Notes: generated by a model not told the origin, from the sequence alone. A DNA stretch of 64,000 bases from Rhodospirillum sp. (GCA_013822765.1 PNKY01000011.1:98194-162193); one strand, 5' to 3'; positions 1 through 8,466 are shown, counted from the first letter of the stretch. A program made the numbers and translations.

Positions 1-2
1 AT

Positions 3-722
3 CTTGCCGCCGACCAGCGTGTTCGGCGCGACTATGGCTTGCTTTCGCGCGCGCTGCTCGCGGGCGCCTCGGGCCAGTTGCGGAACAAGGCCACCACCGC
101 CGGCAACCTGCTCCAGCGCACCCGCTGCCCTTATTTTTACGACACCAACCAGCCATGCAACAAACGCCAACCCGGAAGCGGATGTGCGGCGATCGGCGGG
201 TTCAGCCGCCAGCACGCAATCGTTGGCGCGAGCGAGGCGTGCATCGCGACGCACCCCAGCGACATGGCGGTGGCGATGCGTGCGCTGGATGCCACGATAG
301 AGACGGTGCAACCCGATGGCGGAACGCGAAGCATTCCGATTGCCGACTTCCACCGGCTGCCCGGCGACACGCCGCACATCGAAACCGCGCTGGCACCGGG
401 CGAGCTGATCACGGCGGTCACGCTCCCCAAGCCGGTCGGCGGCGCGCACATCTACCGCAAGGTCCGTGATCGCGCGTCCTATGCCTTCGCGCTGATCTCG
501 GTCGGAGCGATCGTGCAGTCCGATGGCAGCGGCCGCGTCGCGATCGGCGGGGTGGCGCACAAGCCGTGGCGCGTCGAGGCGGCCGAGGCAGAGCTGCCGC
601 GTGGAGCCAAGGTGGTGGCGGCCCAGCTGCTCGCCGGCGCCCAGCCTACACACCAGAATGCGTTCAAGCTGCCGCTGGTCGAGCGCACCCTCGCCGCGGT
701 GCTGACGGAAGCGAGGGCCTGA
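3..722 (+). CDS. paoB: Aldehyde/xanthine dehydrogenase FAD-binding subunit, PaoB-like (5' end outside window)
   Basis: This is the FAD-carrying medium subunit of a molybdenum hydroxylase, which passes electrons between the Fe-S small subunit and FAD. The open frame runs from the window edge (first whole codon at 3), so the N-terminal FAD-binding part is missing and 239 residues are visible. The stretch NKATTAGNLLQRTRCPYF followed by CNKR..GSGC and a fourth cysteine in SEACIATH is characteristic of the PaoB/YagS group, where four cysteines bind an extra [4Fe-4S] cluster; all four are present. The C-terminal CO-dehydrogenase flavoprotein domain follows. The stop lies 3 bp before the large-subunit start, so the two are co-transcribed. 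The small [2Fe-2S] subunit is expected just upstream, outside the window. The family call is secure; the natural aldehyde substrate is unknown. Confidence 0.9.
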   Translation, partial: LAADQRVRRDYGLLSRALLAGASGQLRNKATTAGNLLQRTRCPYFYDTNQPCNKRQPGSGCAAIGGFSRQHAIVGASEACIATHPSDMAVAMRALDATIETVQPDGGTRSIPIADFHRLPGDTPHIETALAPGELITAVTLPKPVGGAHIYRKVRDRASYAFALISVGAIVQSDGSGRVAIGGVAHKPWRVEAAEAELPRGAKVVAAQLLAGAQPTHQNAFKLPLVERTLAAVLTEARA

Positions 723-725
723 GCC

Positions 726-2933
726 ATGTTGTTCGACACTCCAGCCACAGCCAATCCGATCGACCAGCTCAAGGTTATCGGCAAGCCAACTGACCGGATC
801 GACGGTCCCCTCAAGACCACAGGCACCGCGCCTTATGCCTACGAGCGGCACGATGCCGTTTCGAACCAAGCCTATGGCTACGTGGTCGGCTCAGCGATTG
901 CCAACGGGCGGATCGCCTCGATCGAACTGCGGGACGCTAAGGACGCGCCCGGCGTCCTGGCAATCGTCACGGCGCAAGAGGCCGGCAAGCTCGGCAAGGG
1001 CAACTTCAATACCGCCAAGCTGCTTGGTGGCCCCGAGATCCAGCATTACCATCAGGCGATCGCCGTTGTCGTCGCCGAGACTTTCGAGCAGGCGCGCGCC
1101 GCCGCGCAGCTGGTCCGCGTTGACTATGTCCAAGCCAACGGCGCATTCGATCTGGCGGCAGCGAAGAGCTCCGCTATCAAGCCCGAACCTGGGTTCGGCG
1201 GCCCTTCCGACACAGCCGTCGGAGACTTTGACGGCGCGTTCGCCGCGGCGCCGGTCCAGCTCGATGCGACCTACACCACGCCGGACCAGTCGCATGCCAT
1301 GATGGAGCCGCATGCCTCGATCGCTGCATGGGACGGGGATAGGCTCACCCTCTGGACCTCCAACCAGATGATCGACTGGAGCACCGGAGATGTGGCGACG
1401 ACGCTCGGTATTCCGAAGGAAAATGTCCGCCTCATCTCGCCCTTCATCGGTGGCGGATTCGGCGGCAAGCTGTTCGTGCGAGCCGATGCCATCCTCGCAG
1501 CCCTTGGCGCGCGCGCGGCGCGGCGCCCAGTCAAGGTGGCCCTGTCGCGGCCCACAATGATCAACAACACCACGCATCGGCCCGCAACGATCCAGCGCAT
1601 CCGGATCGGCGCGGCCACCGACGGCAAGATCACAGCAATCGGTCATGAAAGCTGGTCAGGTGACTTGCCGGGCGGTCAGCCAGAGACTGCCGTCAGCCAG
1701 ACCCGCCTGCTCTATGCCGGTACAAATCGCATGACAGCAATGCGGCTTGCCGTCCTCGACCTCCCCGAAGGCAATGCCATGCGTGCGCCGGGCGAGGCGC
1801 CGGGTCTGATGGCGCTGGAAATCGCCATGGACGAGATGGCCGAGAAGCTCGGCATCGATCCGATCGAGTTTCGGGTCATCAACGATACGATGGTTGATCC
1901 GGAAAAGCCGGAGCGGCCCTTCTCGCAGCGTCGATTGATCGAGTGCTTACGGCTCGGCGCCGAACGCTTTAGCTGGAGCAAGCGTAATCCGAAGCCCGGT
2001 CAGACCCGCGACGGCGGTTGGCTGGTTGGCATGGGTGTCGCCTCCGCCTTCCGGAATAACCTGCTCACCAAGTCCGCCGCCCGCGTTCGACTCGACAGTC
2101 GTGGCATGGTGACGGTTGAGACCGATATGACCGACATCGGTACCGGCAGCTACACCATCATTGCTCAGACCACCGCCGAGATGATGGGCCTGCCGCTTCA
2201 CAAGGTGTCGGTGCGCCTCGGCGACTCTAGCTTTCCGGTTTCGTGCGGCTCTGGCGGGCAATGGGGCGCCAACAACTCCACCTCGGGAGTCTATGCCGCG
2301 TGCGTCAAGCTGCGCGAGACGGTAGCGCGAAAGATTGGGTTTGACGCGTCGGAAGCGGAGTTCCTCGACGAGCAGGTTAAAGCCGGCGATCGCAGCGTCC
2401 CGCTTGCTCAGGCCGCAGAGGGAGAGGACATCGTCGCCGAGGACGCCATCGAATATGGCGATCTCGATAAGAAATACCAGCAGTCGACCTTTGGCGCACA
2501 CTTCGTGGAAGTCGCCGTCGATGTGGCGACGGCCGAGGTCCGGGTACGGCGCATGCTCGCGGTCTGCGCCGCAGGCCGCATTCTCAATCCGAAATCTGCG
2601 CGCAGCCAGGTGATCGGTGCGATGACGATGGGCACCGGCGCCGCGCTTATGGAGGAGCTCGCGATCGACAAGCGCTTTGGTTACTTCGTGAACCACGACC
2701 TTGCCAGCTATGAAGTGCCGGTCCACGCCGATATTCCGCATCAGGAAGTCATCTTCTTGCCTGAGGCGGACCCGATCTCATCCCCGATGAAGGCCAAGGG
2801 AGTCGGCGAACTCGGTATCTGCGGGGTCGGCGCGGCGGTTGCCAATGCGATCTACAACGCCACCGGCGTGCGCGTGCGCAACTATCCGATCACGCTCGAC
2901 AAGCTCCTCGAACACATGCCTGAGATTTCATGA
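726..2933 (+). CDS. paoC: Aldehyde oxidoreductase molybdenum-binding subunit, PaoC-like
   Basis: This is the large catalytic subunit (735 aa) of a xanthine-dehydrogenase-family enzyme that oxidises aldehydes at a molybdopterin (probably cytosine dinucleotide) centre. Visible motifs are the N-terminal IGKPTDRIDGPLKTTGTAPY typical of PaoC/YagR, the cofactor loop GGGFGGK at about residues 242-248, GSGGQWGANN around 510, and the C-terminal GVGELG with the catalytic glutamate at residue 695. Full length compares well with the family (about 730 aa). It starts 3 bp after the FAD subunit stop. The E. coli complex is periplasmic through a Tat signal on the small subunit; that cannot be judged here because the small subunit is outside the window. 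Confidence 0.93.
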   Translation: MLFDTPATANPIDQLKVIGKPTDRIDGPLKTTGTAPYAYERHDAVSNQAYGYVVGSAIANGRIASIELRDAKDAPGVLAIVTAQEAGKLGKGNFNTAKLLGGPEIQHYHQAIAVVVAETFEQARAAAQLVRVDYVQANGAFDLAAAKSSAIKPEPGFGGPSDTAVGDFDGAFAAAPVQLDATYTTPDQSHAMMEPHASIAAWDGDRLTLWTSNQMIDWSTGDVATTLGIPKENVRLISPFIGGGFGGKLFVRADAILAALGARAARRPVKVALSRPTMINNTTHRPATIQRIRIGAATDGKITAIGHESWSGDLPGGQPETAVSQTRLLYAGTNRMTAMRLAVLDLPEGNAMRAPGEAPGLMALEIAMDEMAEKLGIDPIEFRVINDTMVDPEKPERPFSQRRLIECLRLGAERFSWSKRNPKPGQTRDGGWLVGMGVASAFRNNLLTKSAARVRLDSRGMVTVETDMTDIGTGSYTIIAQTTAEMMGLPLHKVSVRLGDSSFPVSCGSGGQWGANNSTSGVYAACVKLRETVARKIGFDASEAEFLDEQVKAGDRSVPLAQAAEGEDIVAEDAIEYGDLDKKYQQSTFGAHFVEVAVDVATAEVRVRRMLAVCAAGRILNPKSARSQVIGAMTMGTGAALMEELAIDKRFGYFVNHDLASYEVPVHADIPHQEVIFLPEADPISSPMKAKGVGELGICGVGAAVANAIYNATGVRVRNYPITLDKLLEHMPEIS

Positions 2934-2955
2934 GCCCTGCCTTCCTAGGCCGACC

Positions 2956-3543
2956 GTGACCAAAGATCTCTCCCGACGGATGATTCTGGGTGCGCCCGCT
3001 CTGCTCTCGCTCGCGGTCAGCGTCACCGCTTCTGCAGACGCGACCTCCGGGGCGCGAGACGCAGAGTCAAAGATCCTCGTGGCCTATTTCTCCCGATCTG
3101 GAAACACCCGCGTCATTGCGGGAACCATTCAGCGAGCCCTTGCCGCGGAGCTCTTCGAGATCCGCCCGGACCGGCCGTACCCGGAGGATTACGACCAGAC
3201 CGTCGAGCAGGCGCGACAGGAGCGGGACCGCGGCCACGAGCCACCACTGGAGGCACGGGTCCCCGACATGGCAGCCTACGAGAGTGTATTTCTCGGCTTC
3301 CCAATCTGGGGAGAGACCACCCCGCCGGTGATCCGGTCTTTCCTGAGAAAGCACGACCTCTCCGGCAAGACGCTGCGCCCCTTCATCACCCACGGAGGCT
3401 ACGGTCTGGGCGACAGTCTTGCTGTCCTTGCCGACCATGCGCCCGGCACAAAAATCGAGCCTCCATTCTCGATCGAGGCGGATCAGGAACGACGGACGCT
3501 TAATCAGGTCACTGGCTGGCTAAACGAGATCGGACTTAGATAA
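2956..3543 (+). CDS. Flavodoxin-like protein with export-type N terminus
   Basis: This is a flavodoxin-fold protein of about 195 residues. The phosphate-binding loop AYFSRSGNTRVIA and the later FLGFPIWGETTPPVI segment match the flavodoxin_4 group, which binds FMN as an electron carrier. I chose the GTG at 2956 because the residues after it, TKDLSRRMILGAPALLSLAV, give a twin-arginine-like signal; ATG 2980 would keep only the hydrophobic part. The upstream extension of the frame overlaps paoC and is not credible as coding. It begins 22 bp after paoC and may share its transcript. An exported flavodoxin would suit a periplasmic redox role with the aldehyde oxidase, but that link is inference. Its last codons overlap the cupin remnant on the other strand by 8 bp. 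Confidence 0.82.
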   Translation: MTKDLSRRMILGAPALLSLAVSVTASADATSGARDAESKILVAYFSRSGNTRVIAGTIQRALAAELFEIRPDRPYPEDYDQTVEQARQERDRGHEPPLEARVPDMAAYESVFLGFPIWGETTPPVIRSFLRKHDLSGKTLRPFITHGGYGLGDSLAVLADHAPGTKIEPPFSIEADQERRTLNQVTGWLNEIGLR

Positions 3544-3692
3544 CGAGCGGCTTGCCTTTCTCGACAATGTACGTGGCAAGCTCCGCTCCGTTGCTGGCAC
3601 CGGCGTTGGTCGCCGAGTGGATCTCCGGCCGGGATGAACAAGACATCGCTAACCTCGAGCGTCGCACGCCTGCCGTCCTGCCAAAGCTCCAA
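3536..3692 (-). pseudogene. Cupin C-terminal remnant, frameshifted and truncated
   Basis: Read on the minus strand, the segment starts LELWQDGRRATLEVSDVLFIPAG. After a one-base shift near the GGA codon it continues EIHSATNAGASNGAELATY and IVEKGKPLVI, then TAA at 3536-3538. This is the usual C-terminal half of a small cupin (metal-site IPAG..HSA strand and a final YVVEKGKPLV strand). No open frame covers both parts. An in-frame TAG lies four codons before the first recognisable residue, so the N-terminal half is lost. It is a decayed gene fragment squeezed between the flavodoxin and DUF808 genes. A sequencing error could explain the frameshift but not the missing front half. Confidence 0.6.
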
Positions 3693-3768
3693 TATTGGAC
3701 TAGGCTACGCAGGCCGTCAGGTATACCGGCGCCGGGTCACGCCGGTTCGCCGCCAACAGGAGCCCACC

Positions 3769-4776
3769 ATGAGTATCGGCCTCATTGCCCTTCTCGACGA
3801 TGTGGCCAGCCTGGCGAAAGCCGCGGCAGCGTCACTGGACGACATCGCCGGACAAGCGGCCAAGGCCGGAACCAAGGCGGCAGGCGTTGTGATCGACGAC
3901 ACCGCGGTTACACCGCGCTATCTGACGGAGTTCGCGGCGGCGCGCGAGCTGCCGGTCATCGGCAAGATCGCCCTGGGGTCGCTCAAGAACAAGCTGCTGT
4001 TCCTACTGCCGGCCGCCCTGGTCTTGAGCCTGCTGGCGCCGCACGCCATCATGCCCCTGCTGATGCTAGGCGGACTTTATCTCTGCTACGAAGGCACCGA
4101 GAAAGTCTACGAATCCCTGTTCCCGCACGCCGCGCACGAACACGAAGCAGCATTGGAGCCGATCGCGGCCGACCCGCAATCATTCGAAGATCAGAAGGTC
4201 GCCAGCGCGATCAAGACCGATTTCATCCTCTCGGCCGAAATTATGACTATCACCCTCGGCGCCATTCCGGACGCTGGGCCGTGGACCCAGGCGGCGGTGC
4301 TGGCCAGCGTCGGTATCGCGATTACTATCGCGGTCTATGGTGTGGTCGCCATTATCGTGAAAGCCGACGATGTGGGCCTTGCGCTCGCGCAGGTCGGCGC
4401 ATCATCTGCGCTCGGCGCGCCGGCCAGACTGGTCGGCCGCCTTCTGGTCCGGAGCATGCCATACTTCCTGCGCATGCTCGGCATCGTCGGCACTGCGGCC
4501 ATGATCTGGGTCGGCGGCGGGATTCTGCTGCACGGCATCGAAGGTTACGGCTGGTCATGGCCGAGCCACTTGCTGCACGATGCCGGCGCCGCCGCGCAGC
4601 AATCGATCCCCGCCATCGGAACTTTCATGGCCTGGCTGGTTCAGGCAGCCGGAGCCGGCCTCATTGGTCTCATCGTCGGATCGCTCGCCATCCCGGCCAT
4701 GAGCGGCTTCCTCTCTCCGTTCTGGCGGACTCTGAAGGCGCGCCTACGCCGCCTGCGGTCGCCACCCGTTCCGTAA
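3769..4776 (+). CDS. DUF808 family inner-membrane protein (YedI-like)
   Basis: This is a 335-residue integral membrane protein of the DUF808/YedI family, whose function is not established. The start at 3769 gives MSIGLIALLDDVASLAKAAA, the standard family N terminus, and is preceded by an AGGAG-type site; the longer frame upstream has no family similarity. Family landmarks include KAAGVVIDDTAVTPRYL, the double hydrophobic segment after KNKLLFLLP, YEGTEKVYE, and FILSAEIMTITLG. About four to six membrane segments are visible. The last 165 bp recur in degraded form at 5444-5601. It has no obvious operon partner. Confidence 0.88.
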   Translation: MSIGLIALLDDVASLAKAAAASLDDIAGQAAKAGTKAAGVVIDDTAVTPRYLTEFAAARELPVIGKIALGSLKNKLLFLLPAALVLSLLAPHAIMPLLMLGGLYLCYEGTEKVYESLFPHAAHEHEAALEPIAADPQSFEDQKVASAIKTDFILSAEIMTITLGAIPDAGPWTQAAVLASVGIAITIAVYGVVAIIVKADDVGLALAQVGASSALGAPARLVGRLLVRSMPYFLRMLGIVGTAAMIWVGGGILLHGIEGYGWSWPSHLLHDAGAAAQQSIPAIGTFMAWLVQAAGAGLIGLIVGSLAIPAMSGFLSPFWRTLKARLRRLRSPPVP

Positions 4777-4796
4777 AGACCGACCTCGCTCATGAA
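4630..4796. repeat. Direct repeat copy 1 (3' end of DUF808 gene)
   Basis: This 167-bp segment encodes the last 49 residues of the DUF808 protein plus 20 bp past the stop. It recurs in the same orientation at 5444-5601. The copies share long identical runs, including the non-coding AAAGACCGACCTCGCTCATGAA after the stop, but differ by a 9-bp gap and scattered substitutions. That points to an old duplication. Confidence 0.85.
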
Positions 4797-5006
4797 CTTG
4801 CTAGGTGCCAAACTCAGACCTCGAAGGTTCGCCTGGATGGGTCCGGTTGGCGGCCGCCGGAATTGGATGCGGCCAGCTTCCACCCGCATCAGCGCGCTGG
4901 TCAAGTGCCACTGGCAGAATCCGGCTCGCGGAGGAAGTACAACGCCCCATGCCCGCTTGGTGATGACGCCGGACGAGGCAGGTCTATCTGAGCCCCATCG
5001 CTACAC

Positions 5007-5207
5007 TCAGGTGCGGTTCTTGCTCAGGCGAATCTCGTCGTTCTTGATGTCCGCGACGTCCGCCAGATCAATGAAGTGGTGCTGGCCGTCGGCGGAACCG
5101 CTCTTGGACAGCTTGATCTTGTCGCCCTCGACCTTGTCCACGCTGCCGATAGAGCGGCCATCTGAACCAACGACCTTCATGTGCTCGCGAATTTGAGACT
5201 TATCCAT
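5007..5207 (-). CDS. DUF2171 domain protein
   Basis: This is a small (66 aa) soluble protein with the DUF2171 signature: DKSQIREHMKVVGSDGRSIG at the N terminus, then VDKVEGDKIKLSKS and HHFIDLADVADI, a PRC-barrel-like beta fold. The molecular function of the family is unknown; members are common in alphaproteobacteria and often stress-induced. The ATG at 5207 has an AGGAG ribosome site a few bases upstream. A GGAAC/TGTT pair 37-62 bp upstream resembles an EcfG (general stress sigma) promoter, which fits the family. It is monocistronic. Confidence 0.85.
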   Translation of the reverse strand: MDKSQIREHMKVVGSDGRSIGSVDKVEGDKIKLSKSGSADGQHHFIDLADVADIKNDEIRLSKNRT

Positions 5208-5243
5208 GGATCGAACTCCTGTATTGGGTTGTGACTCTAGGAG

Positions 5244-5269
5244 AACAATACGTGGAGAAGGTCAGTTCC
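5244..5269 (-). promoter_or_regulatory. Putative EcfG-type general-stress promoter for the DUF2171 gene
   Basis: On the minus strand the sequence reads GGAAC, then 17 bases, then TGTT, ending about 37 bp before the ATG. The alphaproteobacterial EcfG consensus is GGAAC-N16/17-CGTT; the -35 box matches fully and the -10 box differs in one base. No transcription data support it here. Confidence 0.45.
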
Positions 5270-5443
5270 GCCGAGACTTGGCAGCAGAGAAAACCCCGCC
5301 AGCCGGGCTGAGCAACGCACTCAACAGCCCCCTGTGATAGGACGGAAAAATTGCGTCCTGCCGCGACCCTGAAGGTCTGATTCTTGGAACCAATTATTAC
5401 CGACCATATTAGTCCCTCAGTGCTCGGTGCCAGCGCCACCCCA

Positions 5444-5601
5444 GCCTGGCTGGTTCAGGCAGCCGGAGCCGGTCTCATCGTCGGATCGTTCGCCATCCCG
5501 GCCATAAACGGCTTCCTCTCTCCGCTCTGGCGGACACGGAAGGCGCACCTACGCCGTCTGCGGTCGCCACTCGTTCCCTAAAGACCGACCTCGCTCATGA
5601 A
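5444..5601 (+). pseudogene. Direct repeat copy 2: orphan fragment of a DUF808 3' end
   Basis: The frame reads AWLVQAAGAGLIVGSFAIPA and continues into INGFLSPLWRTRKAHLRRLR. This matches the C terminus of the complete gene at 3769-4776 except for a three-residue deletion and scattered substitutions. It also includes the bases just after the stop. An open frame can be drawn from a TTG at 5384, but its first 20 residues match nothing in the full gene and no ribosome site is apparent, so I treat it as a relic. Similarity ends abruptly at 5444 and 5601. Confidence 0.7.
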
Positions 5602-5684
5602 ATTGTGTCATGTCTGCTTTGTGCCAAAAGCAGTCATTCCCGTCGCGCAGGCGGGAGTGGCGGAAGGAGAAATAACTCCGCCGA

Positions 5685-6812
5685 TCAACCGAGGGCTGAA
5701 GGCCGGTGTGGCATGTCGTTGAGGGATGTTGGCGGGCGCGAGCCTACGGGTGGAGTACATCGGATCTTCGCGCCGACGATGTCGTCCCAGCCCTTGATGA
5801 TGATCTCCTTCGCTCTTTCTTGCTCCTCGACGGTCGGGAAGACCAGCTCGTCAGGCGCCTCGTGAATCTCAGGCAGCTGCTCTAGCAGTTCAACGGGAAC
5901 CTTGCGGGTCTGCACGAGATTGCTGAATCGGATGGGATGGCAGTGGGCCTTGAGCCAGGTGACTTGGCTTTCGTCCGAATAGAGGTGCTCCATCCATAGC
6001 TTTGCTGCGTTCGGGTGCGCAGCGGTCGCGCTGATGCCCTCGACATAGATGCCGCCGACCAGTCCGGTCTTTGGCACCTCGACCTCGATCTTTGAACTGC
6101 CAGCAAATCGGTCGCGGTCACCCAACGCAAGATAGCTCCAGCGGATAAGGATTGGCGTGGAACCACTCAACAGTGATTGAGAAGTACCGACGAATGGTAC
6201 GAGGTTGCCTCTTTCTGAGAGTTCGGCGAAAAATTTGAGGCCCTCGCCTGCCGCATGATCTCTATTGCCGCAAGCAGATAGCCCAGCTGCGTACACTGCC
6301 AGGATCGCCTGGTTTGCGGTCAGCGGGTCGCCAGAGAGCGCGACTGCATTCCTGTATTCCGGTCTCAACAGGTCCGACCAATCCTGCGGAGCGTTCTTCA
6401 CGATATCTGTATTGATCTCTAACGAAAGCACGCCGTAGTAGTGCCCGCACCAGAACCCGTCGGGATCCTTGGCGGCATCCGAGATCGTGCTCCAGGTCGA
6501 TACCTTATAGGGTTGAAGCAGGCCATCTTTCTTCGCCGCTGAGCCGAACGACAGGCCGACATCGATTACATCCGGTGCTGGAAGCATGCGGTCATACCGG
6601 CTGGCTTTGAGCGCCTCCAACTGCCCGGCCGATGTGGCATCGGGTTTGGATTCGGTGACGATCAGCCCGTATTTGGCCTTGAAGGCATCGATCAAGGCGC
6701 CGCATCCGCACCAGTCGCGAGGCAGGCCGATCACCGTGAGCTGACCTTCCTTCTGGGCGGCCGCTATCAGGCCGTCACGCTGGGGATCGTCAAACCACCG
6801 TCGTACTCTCAT
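5685..6812 (-). CDS. ABC-type solute-binding protein, no signal peptide
   Basis: This is a 375-residue protein of the iron/polyamine/thiamine-type periplasmic binding family. AAAQKEGQLTVIGLPRDWCG near the start, the LQPYKVSTW segment, YYGVLSLEINTDIV, and the final ERAKEIIIKGWDDIV region fit the fold. The ATG at 6812 has a GGAGGG site and is my choice. The frame stays open to 6914, but that extension has no family similarity. Neither start supplies a secretion signal, whereas family members normally carry one, and no ABC permease or ATPase gene is adjacent. It may therefore be a truncated orphan, or a cytoplasmic binding protein. The ligand is unknown. Confidence 0.72.
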   Translation of the reverse strand: MRVRRWFDDPQRDGLIAAAQKEGQLTVIGLPRDWCGCGALIDAFKAKYGLIVTESKPDATSAGQLEALKASRYDRMLPAPDVIDVGLSFGSAAKKDGLLQPYKVSTWSTISDAAKDPDGFWCGHYYGVLSLEINTDIVKNAPQDWSDLLRPEYRNAVALSGDPLTANQAILAVYAAGLSACGNRDHAAGEGLKFFAELSERGNLVPFVGTSQSLLSGSTPILIRWSYLALGDRDRFAGSSKIEVEVPKTGLVGGIYVEGISATAAHPNAAKLWMEHLYSDESQVTWLKAHCHPIRFSNLVQTRKVPVELLEQLPEIHEAPDELVFPTVEEQERAKEIIIKGWDDIVGAKIRCTPPVGSRPPTSLNDMPHRPSALG

Positions 6813-7165
6813 GTTCGTCCCTCCATAGCCAGAGGCTGCGTCGAAACCGGCTGCATTCAGGAACGCAACGCAATGAAAGCCACGAGAGGTCCAATGCTCG
6901 CGACGATACCGCACGCGACATATGGGCCAGAGGATGCGAACAGCCTAGACGCATTCACGCACCGCGGAAAGGTCTCGCTGCCCCGAGAGAGTGGGTCGCG
7001 AAGCAAATTCATGTCCAAACACAATCGCCAGATCTGGCCTGCGATGGGTTTGAATTGCCGTCACGCGCTCATCTGGGGGCAGAAAAGTCTGCTTTGTGGC
7101 ACGTGCGCACATCGCATCAAATAAAAACCAATCACCGGGAACTGCCATGTCCGCTCTCCAAAGCG
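6813..7165. other. Intergenic stretch between binding protein and VOC gene
   Basis: No frame here has recognisable family similarity, although short frames are open on both strands. It should hold the promoter of the minus-strand binding protein. Because the binding protein lacks a signal peptide, this stretch could contain decayed 5' coding sequence, but I could not recognise any in the three minus-strand frames. Confidence 0.4.
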
Positions 7166-7606
7166 TCAGTTCTTCTGGAGTTCGAGCAGCTCGATGATGA
7201 TGCCGTTCGGGTCCCGGATATAGCCTGCCAGGCAACTGTCAACCGGACCGGACTTCACGCTGGCAATTCTTCCTTGGCTCGTCGCGCCCGCCCCCAAGAG
7301 TTCGCTCCAGGTCCGGGCGATGTCGTCGACTTCGAGGCAGACATGCGCCGCGCCGGCCACAGCGGGTTGCGGCGGGGCACCATCGCTTGCACCCCGCAGG
7401 TACTGAATGAATTCGATGTGATGGCCATGACCGTAGAGATGGGCCACCATGAGAGAAGCGCCCGGCACGCCGGTCACCGTCTCCTGCCAGTCGCCCTCGC
7501 GCGGCGAGACCGACGCCGCCTTGAATCCCAGCATCTCAGTCCAGAACCGTACCGATTTGTCGATGTCCGATACGGTGAAGCTGGTGTGGTTGAATCCCGT
7601 AATCAT
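7166..7606 (-). CDS. VOC (glyoxalase/bleomycin-resistance fold) family protein
   Basis: This is a metal-dependent vicinal-oxygen-chelate protein of 146 residues. The first beta-alpha unit is FNHTSFTVSDIDKSVRFWTE with the metal histidine at its start. The middle holds YGHGHHIEFIQYL and AHVCLEVDDI, and it ends RDPNGIIIELLEL with the final metal glutamate. The start at 7606 (MITGFNHTS) has an AGGGAG site; 14 extra codons upstream overlap the SDR gene and are unlikely. It is translated 10 bp after the SDR stop and is co-transcribed with it. Members are dioxygenases, lyases or isomerases; the substrate cannot be told from sequence. Confidence 0.85.
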   Translation of the reverse strand: MITGFNHTSFTVSDIDKSVRFWTEMLGFKAASVSPREGDWQETVTGVPGASLMVAHLYGHGHHIEFIQYLRGASDGAPPQPAVAGAAHVCLEVDDIARTWSELLGAGATSQGRIASVKSGPVDSCLAGYIRDPNGIIIELLELQKN

Positions 7607-7616
7607 CCGGTGCTCC

Positions 7617-8381
7617 CTAGAGATATCCGTACGCGGTCCAGCCCCCATTCACTTCCAGGGTGTGCCCCGTAATGTAGCTCGCCCGTTCAGGCGACAACAG
7701 AAAGGCTATACCCTCGGCTACCTCGTCTTCCGTTCCGAGCCGACCCATCGGGGTTCGCCGGTTGATCGCCGAAAGATCCAAACTGCCGCTGGCAGCCAGC
7801 GCTCGCGTCGGCTCGTTGATGATGTAGCCCGGGGCGATCGCGTTGACGCGGATGCCCCGAGCGGCCCATTCGATGGCCTGCATTTTCGTCAGACTGATCA
7901 GCGCGCTTTTCGACACGCAGTAAGGCCCCCGCGTCGGCGCCAACACCTGGCCCAGCACGGAGGACACGTTCACGATCGCGCTTCCAGGCCCCATGCGGCG
8001 AACCGCAGCGTTGGAGATTTCGATCGGAGCGAGAAGGTTGACGTCGAGTACGCGCTGCCATTGGTCGCGCGTGAGATCCAGCAGGGGTGCATGGTCCCAG
8101 ACCCCTGCGTTGTTGACGAGGTCGTCGATGCCGCCCCATGCGGCAAGCATCGCGTCCATGACCGCGCTAACCGCCGCCGGATCGGTGACGTCGCCCTGAT
8201 GCCAGCAGGCGCCATCCTTGCCGATTTCGTCCGCCGTGCGCTGTGCCGCCGCGCCGTCGCGGTCGAGCAGAGCAACGCGCCAGCCTCTGCGAGCGAGCAG
8301 GTGCGCGGTGACGGCGCCAATCCCGGCGCCACCGCCGGTTATCAGGACGCGACGCCCGGCAACCGATTCGATCGCTGACAT
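7617..8381 (-). CDS. SDR family NAD(P)-dependent oxidoreductase
   Basis: This is a classical short-chain dehydrogenase of 254 residues. It has the nucleotide loop TGGGAGIG, the NNAG-type segment VNNAGVWDH, the active-site serine in NVSSVLG, and the catalytic YCVSK. The C terminus YITGHTLEVNGGWT is usual for sugar or polyol oxidoreductases. ATG 8381 is preceded by GGAGCAAGG; a second ATG at 8396 has no better site. It heads a two-gene minus-strand operon with the VOC gene and is divergent from the TPP enzyme at 8467 across 85 bp that must hold both promoters. Confidence 0.9.
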   Translation of the reverse strand: MSAIESVAGRRVLITGGGAGIGAVTAHLLARRGWRVALLDRDGAAAQRTADEIGKDGACWHQGDVTDPAAVSAVMDAMLAAWGGIDDLVNNAGVWDHAPLLDLTRDQWQRVLDVNLLAPIEISNAAVRRMGPGSAIVNVSSVLGQVLAPTRGPYCVSKSALISLTKMQAIEWAARGIRVNAIAPGYIINEPTRALAASGSLDLSAINRRTPMGRLGTEDEVAEGIAFLLSPERASYITGHTLEVNGGWTAYGYL

Positions 8382-8466
8382 GTGCCTTGCTCCCATTTGG
8401 CATCATCCTGGCGCAGCGCTCTGCACTTCGGCGGCCAAGACACCAATACTTCCCAGTTGACCGCAA

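Noticed and set aside
4792..5196. 134-codon plus-strand open frame
   Set aside because: Covers the antisense of the DUF2171 gene and a repeat tail; the DUF2171 frame on the other strand has clear family motifs.
5200..5439. 79-codon minus-strand open frame
   Set aside because: It overlaps the putative promoter and the ribosome site of the DUF2171 gene, and no family features are visible.
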